A DNA stretch of 64,000 nt from assembly GCA_003342895.1 (NCBI GenBank), contig PTFA01000041.1:4551983-4615982 (forward strand). Direction: 5' to 3'. The notes below the pieces were generated by a model, which worked only from the letters and a program-made list of their open reading frames with translations, did not search any database and was not told the DNA's origin. A program made the position numbers and the translations under genes. This stretch comes from Casuarius casuarius (Eukaryota; Chordata; Aves; Casuariiformes; Casuariidae). Numbering within the stretch: position 1 is the first letter of the stretch; each line of letters begins with the position of its first letter. Shown piece by piece: positions 14,701 to 25,906 of this stretch.

Positions 14701-16430
14701 TCTCCAATGTTTATCTGAATGCCTGAGGAAAAATGGGAAAAGGGCAGGGCACTGATACTGCAGAATCACAGTCCTTGGAAATTTTACAAATATGATCACC
14801 AATGGGATTTCTTGTCACTTGATCATCTCTTGTGAGGATCACTGGTAACATTTTCTAGCATGCCCAACGAGCTAAAATTTCTTTTATTTTGCTGCCCAAA
14901 CTGGATTAAAACAAATTGTTGTGTTAACTTCCATAACAAAAATCGACTCATATTTTGTACGATATTTCCTAGGCATAGCCTCAAGAGTGCTGGGGAGACT
15001 GTACCACCCAAACATTCAGCATTTGTGAGTCTGAACATCCCCAGGCGGAAATCAAACCCAGGCCTTCTAATTCATGATACTGAATTTTATCACCTTTCTG
15101 TTTGGTAGGAAAGTAATTGCCACCATGTTTGAAAAGAGTGTCATTACTGTATTTGTTGAGAGCCTGATTCTTTTGGTGATGCTGCCAAGGAAGCTTTGGT
15201 GGAGAATGTTTACTTCCAGAGTGTCTGTTGGCATTACTGACGGAGTTTTAGAGGACATCAAAAGTGGATATGTACAAAAAAATATTTGTAGGAACAGAGG
15301 GAACTTTATAAAAGAATAAAGTCCCTAAGGAATTCAGGCTGTTCTTGTGTTGGACAGCAATGGAGGGGAGAGAATTCAGAATAGCAATTAGAGAAAAGGC
15401 TATCCTAGCCCCATTAGATATGCCTACATTGTTTAGTCTGTCTAGCTTGTGGGGACATGCTAAATTTCATTTTGCAGTCACCCTCGTTTTCCTCTTCTCT
15501 TTCTGAGAACGATAATTTTTTTAAAAAATTGGATGTCATATCCGTTTTTGGTACATGGAATCTTAAAGGAGATAGACCCTGATGTGAATTCCTAAAAACT
15601 GGTTGTGATCCAACTTCATGTTCTCTGCTTGTTTGTTATTTTTACTGGTACCTATTTGGCTCTGTCTAGCTCATGTGTTACTTTTCATGCTCATTTCCAT
15701 AAATAAAATGTTCTTTCTCTGCCATGTTGCTGTTCCCCCTGATTATTTCCCGCTGTGGCCTTGGTGTAATAGTGTTTCTTCTTTTACTTAAAACAGCATG
15801 CAATTGCATTTTGAGTTAAGTTAATGGGGGATGGAAAGGATGTAGCCAAATCTCTACAGGACTCCCTGAGTCTCACTGCAGAATTTCTACAAAACCTTTC
15901 TATGAGTCTGGCTCAGTTTTTCTGCTGATTTCTGTTGGCTTTGTTTATTACCTACCAAAGTAGAATATTTTGTATGTCACTTGCTATTTAATGAAATAGC
16001 CTACAGTAAGTTGGATTTCTAGTATTAGCTTCCAGGGAACCAGTAAGAGTCCAGTTATTGTTACTGCTATTGGAGCTGTATTGGTTCTTTGCCATCATTA
16101 AAAGAATAAAGTATTACATCTGCTACCCTTGCATTACAAAGCAGCTACACAAAGCTCAATGTGAGCTTTATTATCTGTTGGACTTCCCATAATGTCTAGC
16201 ATACAATACAGTGCACCTATTTAGCAAAAAGGTTCCTTCTGCGATTGAACCTTCTCTTAGAAATAGAAAAGGATTTTCAGGCTGTGAATCTGCAGGTAGT
16301 AATTTTAATAGCCACTAATGTGAATTAATAATTCTAATAGCCTCATTTCTGATGCATTATCAGAATACTGGAGTGGGTTGCCATGGCTGCTATATTTTAT
16401 CACTCACAGCTGTGTAAACTCTTTTAGGCG
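8791..16430. other. Intergenic sequence, nothing firm recognised
   Basis: A long AT-rich stretch with no recognisable exon or LINE. Bases 13980-14560 are somewhat richer in G and C. Around 15040-15075 a short segment resembles the antisense B-box region of a tRNA-derived SINE (AAATCAAACCCAGG), which is too little to call. Confidence 0.5.
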
Positions 16431-16460
16431 AGCTTTTTTTTTTTTTTTTCAAAAAAGCTT
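16431..16460. repeat. Poly-T tract within a short inverted repeat
   Basis: A run of 16 T is bounded by AGCTTTTTT on the left and AAAAAAGCT on the right, giving 9-bp complementary ends. It is most likely a chance hairpin around a homopolymer. Confidence 0.8.
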
Positions 16461-19400
16461 TCGTGTGACTTCTCACTGAGTTTGTTCTTATAACCCTCAT
16501 TCAGCATGGACTTACACAGCTCCTAAGAAAGTACTTTCTACCCCTCTGTGAGAATGAGATGTATTATTAGCAGCTTAGAAAACAAATCACTATCCAGGGA
16601 AATATTCAAGCTAAAAACAGTTGTCATCATATTGGCATATTTATCATTATGAATGCATGGTCTGCCCGATATTCTTCAAGAAATTCAATTGCCCAATGAA
16701 ATATCCAATGAGACAGAAGAATATATTCTTTTCTTCCAGCTTTCAGCAAGCTCTGAAATGCACAGTGCACTTCTTGATTTGGGAAATTCTTATATAAGGA
16801 TGGGATTTGCACAGATGTAGATTTCAAATTTTGATAGATTTTGAATTCCCTGGGTAAGATCAAGATAAATCTTTAAGCAGGTGAGTAACCTTGTTCCTGT
16901 TCAACAAAGCACTTGAGCACATGGAACTTAAGTTCTTCCTTAAAGCAAGCACTTGCTTAATTGCTGTTTGTATCAGATACTCATCTAAGGTTGGTAATAT
17001 CAAAGTAAAAGCTCAGGAGGCACACCACTCAGTGCACAGGGCTTTTTATTTCTGATATTTTATTTATCAAAATAAAATCATTCCTGTGCTATGTATGGGC
17101 AATACAATGGTAGCTCCAATTTAGGTAGTATCTTAATCAGATTGGCTAACAACACTAGTCCATCCATATTTATAAATCTCTTGAAGGTAGTGTTGCAAAC
17201 ACTCATGTCAAGGACACCCTACCAGATTTGTATGATAGTTATACTGCAACATATAACTTATTAAACGGTGGACCTTAGAGTGGAGATTTACATCTGATAA
17301 TGAGACAAACTTTCAATTCCTTATCTGAAGAATATCCAGATCATGTCAGTCAGCTCCAAATCTCACAATAACAGACTTTCTTGAGATAACAATGGTATTT
17401 TCCCAGAAGGGCAAGAATGGTCTTTCTCACAGAATTTCAGCACTGCTATTTCTGGCTCTGGATTCAAGGAATGAAAGGGACATTTTTTAAAAGCTGACTG
17501 AATGTCTTAAAAAAACCTCTGTTACTGTTTTGATGCTACAAATAGATACAGAGAAAGAAAGGGATTCACCTGCACTGCTGTGCTTTCTGCCCACCCAATC
17601 CTACTCTACCTCAAGACTTCTGCGTCAGAAAATTGAACACTTTTCAGGCAAATCTTGTTCTAATGTGCTAGGAAATAGCACTAAAGGGCTGCAATACTTG
17701 TTTAATGTGTGGGTATTGGAGGATAGGATCCCTCCTTAGAAATGTTTCTGTGGCATTGCTCTTTCCAGAGGCCACGGGAAGAAGCCCTTGCTCTCCAGTT
17801 TGGGGCTCTGTAAGGCAGACCGTATTGTCCTTCAGTGGGTGCTACAATTTCCTTCCTATCCTCTCTGCTCATTTGCAGAGTACTCACCTTCACGATGCCT
17901 CATTTGCTTTCACAGTTGTTTAGAGTCACCTCAGCTTTTGTACTTACAGTTAATGCACACTCTGTACCCTTAAAGCCCTAAAAGCTTGACCATGACAAAG
18001 CCAGGAGTAAAAATCTTTGACAGATAAGAGTCTTCTACTTCATAGATAGCATTTTTGTCTTTTACATATTAGTACAGTTAGACAAAATTACATCTCCTTA
18101 AATGTCCCAGCGTATGTCCTTCATTATGATGAACCACACCAGCTGCATAAGGCAGGTAGAATAGCTCTAAAATGGACCCTGACATGATATATCCAAGCTA
18201 CAGTGTCTCTAAACTTGGATTCAACAACATTATTCTGTATAATGTAGATATAAGGTATACCTACACCCCCACCCCCCCCCAGTTAATTTGAAGCATAAAC
18301 TGATGCAAAACTATTATATTTTTTAACTGTGGAAAAATATTCTGGGAATTTTTTTATTGAATCATTCTGCTTGTTAAAAAAATGATAGATGAATCATTTA
18401 GATTACAAAAAGGTATCTTTCTCTAGCAAATATAGATACCCACACATTCACCCTCAAGAAATAAGTATATAATCGGATTAGGAGCTATTTCAGATTTGGA
18501 CAACTCTAATTAAATTACTTCTAACTTTTACTGGCCTTTGTGAATCAATCTCTTCCTGACCTTCACAGTCCATCAATATAAGCAAAAGCAAAAAGAATCT
18601 CATATCTCAAAAAATAGACTTTTTCTTATTAAAAAAAGAAAAAACCCTGCAGCTGGCTGGATTTGCTTGCCACTTGACCTTATCATGCATTAACACTGGC
18701 TTAAAAAAACACATCTATTTTTTCACATTCACTTTCTTCCATGGTACAAACCTTGTGTAAAGAAATTTCCCATGCACTCTGGTTTTCTTTGCATACATCA
18801 TTTACCATCTTTGGAGGTAAAGAATTTAAATGTGTGCTGATGCCTTTATCGTCTTGACAGTTTAAGGATAAAAGTTCTGTCCAATGTGATGAACAAAAGG
18901 CTTTTCCCTTTAAATGTATAAAGTGGAAGACATTTTCTTTACATCTCTTAGACGATTAAATGCCACATATTATTTTGCATAACATTTAGAAACTCTTTTA
19001 CTTGAGAAATCCAGAATATATGTCTTTGAGGTTCTATTCTGATCTTTTGCATTTACATAGTGTAATCGTAATCTGATTGTGCATCTCCTAGCTTGCCATA
19101 TTAATGAACGAGGACATACTCTGCCAGAATTCTGTCCTTTTGACGTAGATGATGTACCTCAACTGCAGGAAATTTAAGTGGTCTGGAGGTAGGACTGGAT
19201 GTTTAGTTGCTCGGCTCCTGCTGTGCATTCTATGTGCTTAAAATTTTTAAGTGTTAGCATTTATATAGAAGCAAAAGGAAATGAAAAGATTAAAATTAGC
19301 TTTCTTTTATGAATTTAATTTAATTATAATGATGGCCATATGCATGAATCAAACCAGTCAACAATGCACAACGACTTTATCAAATTCAATCTTGGGGTAT

Positions 19401-21476
19401 GCACAAGTCATCTCAGTTAGAGCAACAAAATTCTTAGTGTCTCAAGACTGACTTTTTTCCCACTTATTTTTGTGTGCATCTGGAAGAAAAATGCAGTCCA
19501 ATGCCTTTATCCCATATGCAGAAACGATTCATCTTAGGCTTCATGCTGTCAGTATTGAGGATAGTGTATTGACCTTGGATGACCCTGGTTCACAGGGATT
19601 ATCCAGCCTCAGAAGTTGGGAAATGTTCATCATGTCACATTTAGGAATGTGCAAAATATTCTTTTTGACTGATAAAATATTTAAAGGTTACGTAAAGTTT
19701 TGGAACTTCATTGAGAATAAAGGCTACTTTTTCTGCTAAAAAACCAAACCCATTCCTAAATATCATTTTTACTGCTCAGAAAGAGGATGCTTGCTTGTAA
19801 CAATGAGAATTTTCACTAAAGTGCAAAATCAGAGCTTGTCACAATTTTTTTTTAATTCACACTTATAACTGTTTTAAGCAAAAAATCTTCAGTTGCTAGG
19901 AGGAGTAATAATGTCTAGCTCTGAAAAAATTTATGGACATTCAGAAAATGAAAAATGGCAAATCTGGCAAACTGCATTTGTCTTTTGCAAGAGAGACTTC
20001 ATAAAGACATATAACTTGGAAAAATAAAAAATCACTCTTCCACTTCCATTACTCACACCACTTCTCTGCTTCTTTAAATGCTGCTCTGTGCTTTGCCATC
20101 TCTTCTCCGGAAATTTTTTCCTTCTTTCTACTCCGTTCTTCCTCATCAAGCAATTGAAAACATCTTACTTCTTGCCTTGAGGGAATTCAACCATTTAGCA
20201 TAAAATTACCCAGGGATTCTCCAGATGGAATATATGAGACATTTCCTAAAATATCAAGTGAATGCTTTCCATGCGTGATGAACTGAGGAAATACTCCGTT
20301 CCTGATCAGTTCCAAAACTCATCCAGCTACAACATCATGGGTGTTGGGTGTGTATAGCCTAAGATGCCTTTCTAACCACTTATCCTTCTCATCCCTCTCT
20401 CTTCCTTTTTCACTTAAATGATCACTCTTACTGTAAAACCTAACTACACACACCCCATCCTTTTGGTGTCAGCACTGCAAATAATGAGGAACAATTCCTC
20501 ATGAATGCACTGTTCTTCCTAATTTGAATCTGAACAGGGCTACTACAAAAGAAATTTCTCAGCAATCATGAAAATGACCATTAAATTAACCCCCATGTAG
20601 ATGGACCCGTTATGTGCAATCTGACGCTGCAGTCCATGCGAGGTGAGGTTCTCCTGCACAGTCTGTGCAGCCTGGGCAGGGCAGCCTGACTAACATGCCA
20701 CAGAGCAGTCTGAGAATGTCACCAAATACCTCTTCCTTTTTTTCAGGGACCTAATTTGTAAAGTATTCTCCATAAAATAATAATAAACAGAGATGTGGGA
20801 GTAGGGGGAAAATCTGCTATAAAACTTCCATTAGTAAATGAAAGTGGCTGTCACAATCATGTGAAAAGTTCAAGGAGGCAATCTTGTTAAACAGCCATTT
20901 TGCATAGAGAAATTTATACTGCTATAGACCTTTTCAAATAACTTTGATGTTTTCCAGAACAATTTATGAATGCTGAGCTTTGGAAGAAGAAAAGATCAAT
21001 GCACCACAAAATAAAGTTGGCTAGCAATGGGCATTTGGTCACAGCTCAGAGAATTCCATAATCATTTATAATGCACTTCTATCCAGCTCAGGAGGGATTT
21101 CTTTCTCCTGAAGAACTCCACAAGCTTCTTTGATTCCATTTCATATTGCGAGTTTTTTTAAAACATCCCTGCAATCATGTTAAATGTTCCAGCAACAGTG
21201 TTCCTAACACAGATGACAAATTGCTCTTAAATGAATAGTGTCTAAACCAACGGCCTTAGACTCAAATACAACTAAAACACTATGTTTCCATTTGTATTGC
21301 CCCCTGAACCCTTCAAATCTGTCCTTGTCTTGAGTTGACCAGTCTTCTGAGGTGAACATTCATACTTACAACTTAGAATTTCTTGACCCATGTCTCAAAA
21401 GCTGCTAACTTCAAAGGCAAAGGACAAAAAAGCAGAGAGTTTTAATCTGTCTCCTCAGTCAGTCACCTTCTATACA
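16461..21476. other. AT-rich intergenic sequence, no feature recognised
   Basis: No exon or transposon was recognised. A short C-rich tract (C5-A-C9) lies at 18266-18280. The rest is ordinary AT-rich sequence. Confidence 0.55.
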
Positions 21477-21482
21477 TCCAGA
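21477..21482. repeat. Left target-site duplication of the ERV
   Basis: Six bases next to the left LTR match the six bases after the right LTR at five of six positions. Confidence 0.5.
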
Positions 21483-22064
21483 TGTAGCAGCCAATCCTCC
21501 AAAGCAGGTAGCCAGACCAGTTAAGCATAATTAACAAAACATTAGACCAAATATGAAAATGCAGTTGCCTTTAAAGGTACTACACAGACAATACTTACTT
21601 ACATAGCTGTTCAGGACAAGTTCTCAGAGTGATCTTTTCTGCACACCCGGTTCTGAACTATGGTGCAAGGACAACCTGTTGTTTTTGTTACAGTCTTATA
21701 CAGTCTTATAGATATATCTTAAAGTCAGCTCCACCTATGCAATTACCTGTTACGGGCAGCTTCATTAGACTGTTACACAACTTGCTATCAATAGTTGGCC
21801 CCATGTCCATCTACTGGGTCTCTGGCATCCTCTTCTCTCTGTACGTCCAAGGTCTCTGCTCCCTGATGTTCTTGGGTGTCTCTGCTACAGCCTTGTGGTT
21901 GCCCCCTGTTATGTATGTCCTTATGCCAGAGTCTCTGGTAGTTCACTCTGTCCCACCATGGTGTTTAAAAGCACATGCAACATATCGTTCCCATTTATTT
22001 ATACATATTATCTCATTATGGCATTGTTATATGGTTTGAATTTGGTTCCCTTCAGGTAATAACA
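21483..22064 (-). repeat. 3' LTR of the ERV
   Basis: This block aligns along nearly its whole length with 25264-25900, with many substitutions and indels. It contains a 10-bp tandem duplication (21691-21710, CAGTCTTATA twice) that the other LTR lacks. On the minus strand a TATAAATA box reads from 22003 back to 21996, about 60 bp inside the 5' edge of the LTR, and is a possible U3 promoter element. A 136-codon plus-strand frame over this block is antisense to the LTR and not a gene. Confidence 0.8.
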
Positions 22065-22075
22065 ATCCCCTCCTT
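22065..22075 (-). other. Polypurine tract of the ERV
   Basis: The minus strand reads AAGGAGGGGAT immediately before the TGTTA start of the 3' LTR. This is the expected site of plus-strand DNA priming, and its position and composition fix the orientation of the element. Confidence 0.75.
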
Positions 22076-22403
22076 AATGGTGGCCTATTCATGTAACTGT
22101 GGTATTATGAGTCCCATTGGTCAAACCATACACTCCCTGAACTACATGGGCTGTTTACTACCACGAGCCTGCTGATAGGGCAGTGTATTTTGAATGCTCT
22201 GAACTTGCCTTCTAAGATATTGACTTTTCAATGGTTAGTTGCAAATAACTTTGCTGTAATACACAGATGCATTTCCATAAACACCAAAATGCTATATTAA
22301 TAAATAGCAATATCCCAACTTGTTTTCTTAACTATACGGTAAGTAGATTAAATAATGCATGTAACAGACCAGATGCTGTGGAACTGTGGAATATCTAATC
22401 CCA

Positions 22404-23258
22404 TCAAAAATTATTGTATATCATTTCAGGGTGTGATGCCCATGTTGTGATACTTCGCTGGATTTGTTCAATCTTCTTGTTTTGTTGGAATTCTGTTATT
22501 GATTTAGACTTGTAGGTATGAAGTTTTTCCCATAATTTCTTCCATCCATTCATCCTGTTAGACTGTAAGTTTAAACCAGCATAGAGTCTGTGCATTATTT
22601 TCCGTCATTCTGGTAGGAGAATAGTAGGTCTGATTATGCACTTGATTCCATCTAATTGGGTGCACAGAGAACCAGATATCTTCGGTAAAGTTTAGTTTTC
22701 AATTTCAAAGTGTGAGCTAACCACCAAGATACCCCATGACGTGGTACATACAATGCATGCTTTTTCCAGACTCAAAAAGGTAACTTTTGCATTGAGTGAT
22801 TCTTCATGTTGACAGATATTTGCTGCTGTTTTCCTGCATAAGGAGAACTATTGTTTGATATTTCTAAAGCTACTTGATTAGCTTCTTGATAACAAAAGAA
22901 TCTTTCCGCTAAATTGGCACCTGTTTGAGTATCATACAGATATGTAGTGCTTTGATTATCAATATATCTCCACAGTTGGGGAACTTCTGGTTTCCACCAT
23001 TTTCTAGTATTTTCTTGGGACAGTCCTAAGGCTATTAATTTATACACAGTTATTTTAAAATATCCTCAATATTACAATATTACAATACACAAACCATGCA
23101 GGCTTTCCAACTGTAATTCTGGAAGGTACACTTAAGGATATACAATCTTCTAAAGTAAAATTTACCAAAGTAGACATTTCTGTATTTTTACTTCTTGAAA
23201 ATCTTGGAAAATTGTATTTCGTTACAAGCTTCACATACCAGCACATCACACGGACCAC
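22404..23258 (-). pseudogene. Broken retroviral internal frames, possibly envelope-derived
   Basis: Three minus-strand frames (23055-23258, 22772-23047, 22404-22595) follow one another just upstream of the 3' LTR, the usual place of an envelope gene. They are separated by stops and frame changes. The middle frame contains three N-glycosylation sequons (NQS, an NNSS cluster, NHS) and several tryptophans and cysteines, as surface glycoproteins do. No fusion peptide, CKS-17-like segment or clear membrane anchor was recognised. Envelope origin is inferred from position and sequons only. Another accessory or gag-derived origin is possible. Confidence 0.4.
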
Positions 23259-25263
23259 ATAACAATCCAGTCAATTCTTCTGCTGTTTGAATAAAATTTG
23301 AAACTAATGAGGACATCATAAATCTTACAGACTGCATGATTCTCCTTGGTTATCTACTAAAATGTGTACCCTTCCATTTCTCTGAAAGAATGCTTTCATG
23401 ACATCATTGACAGATGCAAATTTGTCAGAAATGGATCTGAGATCTATACTAGTTGATGTCCCACTCACTACCCCTATACTTCTCAATGAAGTACTTAGGT
23501 CTCTATCTTTCTGTTCTACTCACATATGTTTAAATCCATTTTCTGAACAGGTTTAGCCCAGGATATGTTCCAACTGACAACTCAAAAAATTTGTGTTAAA
23601 AGGAATATTTAAGTTGTTTTGTACCATATTCTTTATTCCAAATTTGAAAAACCTTTCAACTTTCCATTGTGGCTTCAAATACTTGGGCTTCTCTCTGTGA
23701 ATTTAATGTCCCTTCAAGAATAACAATTCTTAATTTAATTCCCCACTCTGTTTCTTTTCTGTTTCTTTTGCCACCTCAAATTTTTGTTTGGGGTATCCCT
23801 TAGGACCAAGCCAACTTTTTTTGCCCTGGTTACTGGATATGCCATTTTTTCCTATTACAGCCTTGTACATGATCCTGGTTACCCATGAATTTTGTTTGAT
23901 CCTCTGGTTCTTGGTTAGAGAAAGTTACCACTTGAATAGGTTTTATTTTGCCTTATTAAACTGTCAGGTTTTTGAATCTCACATCTTTCTTGTAAAATTT
24001 CTCCTTCCCTTTGAATAATATCCACAAAAATCCTCCTATTTGGTGGCTACTGGATTTACTGGGTCTGTAGTCATCTTTGCAGCCTGACTAAGCCCTTCAG
24101 ATATTTTGAAACACTCTTCTTTATAAATAAATTCCCCAGTGTTCTCAGCCACTAACCTGGCAGCTGTCCCCAATAATTTCTTTTGTTGTGTATATCCCAT
24201 GGGCATCTTAATTTGCTCTTTGTTCTGCAGTGTGAAACAATCCTGACACTACACCAGCACCTTAAAAGAAATATAAGACTTCTCAAGTTCACCTCTTTAA
24301 TGTGCTTTTACCTTTTGGATTACTTTGCATTTTTGAATTAAATAAAGCTCAGAAAAATACTTAATCAATTCAAGTCTGATCTCCATTGTTTAGCCATGGA
24401 TATTCCTCCAGTACTACTATGCAATTTGTATGTTTTTTCTGTTTAAGGATCTTAAGTCCTTTCTTATTGTTCTGACCTGATTGGTGTACAAATCTGTTTC
24501 AACCATGATTTGTTCATTTCTCTTTTGCTCCTTCTGTTTCAGCAATTCATTTGGTGATGACTAGTTTTATGGTTTTTTGCATTTGTTTTAATGTTGTTAA
24601 TTGGCATTCTTTTCTTAATTAAGCATAAGAAGAGAGTGTATTCTACTCTTTTGGACCCTCATTAAGTCCTGTAAAATCTGGGTCATACCATATTTCTCCA
24701 TTCAAGTTATTTAGGTTATCCCCCACTTGTACAGCTGTTGCAATATGTGTTTTTGCTGGTAACATATTTCTTAAAGCTGTTACTTAAAAAATGTTTTAAA
24801 AATTTCATATTTCCTGATTGCACAGCATGTGATCACCATTGTCCTCTGATTCCTCTTTCTGTCTTTCAGCTCAACTTGAACAGTAGCCTGGGTTTCACTT
24901 AATATTTGGTTTAGCTCTTGCTTCCTCTTAGCGCCCCTTTTTTCTATATTGCCCTCCTAGAACTCTCAGCATTGGTGCTGCTCAGGATCTTTCTTTGCAG
25001 AATCTTTCTTTTACAGGCCTGGTGACTACCTCTTGGGTTACTGGTTCCCAATTACATAGGCCTTTTGGATATTTAAAACTGTTCTACCACCAAATGGTGA
25101 AGGTGAAACAACAAATGTTTCAGTTAATCACTTAGGCTGTTGATCCTGTACTGCAGGTAGTTCATGAGAGAAAGGTAGAGAGTGTTTCCCTCCTCAAGGC
25201 AGATTTTCATAGATATTCAATTTCCTAGATCACTTACATCCTCCATGAATTGCTGCATCCAGA
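23259..25263 (-). other. ERV internal region, unassigned, with leader next to the 5' LTR
   Basis: The minus strand holds short protein-like stretches, for example around 24060-24240, rich in Lys, Thr and Glu, but no recognised gag, protease or polymerase motif. Next to the 5' LTR the minus strand reads TCTGGATGCAGC. Here TGG would be the expected first triplet of a primer-binding site, although I could not match the following bases to a particular tRNA. A donor-like GATGTAAGT with its GT at 25237-25236 lies in the leader. Confidence 0.45.
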
Positions 25264-25900
25264 TTTAACAGCCAGTCGTCAAAAGCAGGTAGCCAGACCA
25301 GTCAAGCACAATCAGATCCCAAAACACAATTCCCTTTATGGGAGTAAAGATAGCTCTTCCTGAGTGCTAAGTGCTACCATAGTACTACCACAGTATGAAG
25401 ACAGGAGTTCGGGGCAGGAGCTCAGAGTGGTCTGTTCTCTGCAACCAGTTCTGAAGCATGACATGAGGGTAATGAGTTGTTTTTCTGAAGTCTTATAGAT
25501 ATGCCTTAAAGTGTACCTTTATCTATATCTTTATGTGCAGTATTGATATACCTATGCTATTAGTTAAGGTCAACTTCATTAGGCTATTATACAACTCGCT
25601 ATCAATAATTGGCCATATGTCCGTCTACTAGGTCTCTGGCGTCCTCCTTTACCTGTACATCCAGGGTCTCTGCTCTCCAATATTCTTGGGGGCCTCTGCT
25701 ACAACCTTGCAGTTGCTCCCTGTTACATATGTCCTTACCTTCGAGTCTCTGTGAGAGTTCACTCTACCCAACCATAGCGTTTCAAAGCACGTATATATAT
25801 ACATATGTAATACTTTCTTGACTGTTTGTTATTGATAGCCATCTAATTACGATAATGTTATTATGATGGGTTTGAATTTGGTTCTTTTTAGGTTGTAACA
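25264..25900 (-). repeat. 5' LTR of the ERV
   Basis: This is the partner of the LTR at 21483-22064. Shared anchors include the segment around AAAGCAGGTAGCCAGACCAG near the left edge and TTTGAATTTGGTTC near the right edge. It is about 55 bp longer than its partner, mainly because of extra sequence around 25515-25560. On the minus strand it begins TGTTACAACC. Confidence 0.8.
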
Positions 25901-25906
25901 CCCAGA
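25901..25906. repeat. Right target-site duplication of the ERV
   Basis: Five of six bases match the left flank of the element at 21477-21482. Confidence 0.5.

Larger units (their letters stand above)
21483..25900 (-). mobile_element. Endogenous retrovirus with two LTRs, about 4.4 kb, minus strand
   Basis: Two similar non-identical blocks, 21483-22064 and 25264-25900, flank about 3.2 kb of unique sequence in the same orientation, as LTRs do. On the minus strand each block begins TGTTA, and a purine-rich tract (AAGGAGGGGAT) abuts the left block on its internal side, where a polypurine tract should precede the 3' LTR. Six bases outside each end (TCCAGA at 21477-21482, CCCAGA at 25901-25906) match at five positions, consistent with a target-site duplication. 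The internal part is far shorter than a complete provirus, has no visible reverse transcriptase active site, and its frames are interrupted, so the copy is defective. The retroviral class is not determined. Confidence 0.8.

Noticed and set aside
15030..15080. Possible tRNA-derived SINE (antisense B-box-like text)
   Set aside because: Only about 40 bases resemble a SINE. No body or tail was recognisable.
21629..22039. 136-codon plus-strand frame
   Set aside because: It lies wholly inside the LTR and antisense to the retroviral element. The paired LTR has no intact counterpart.
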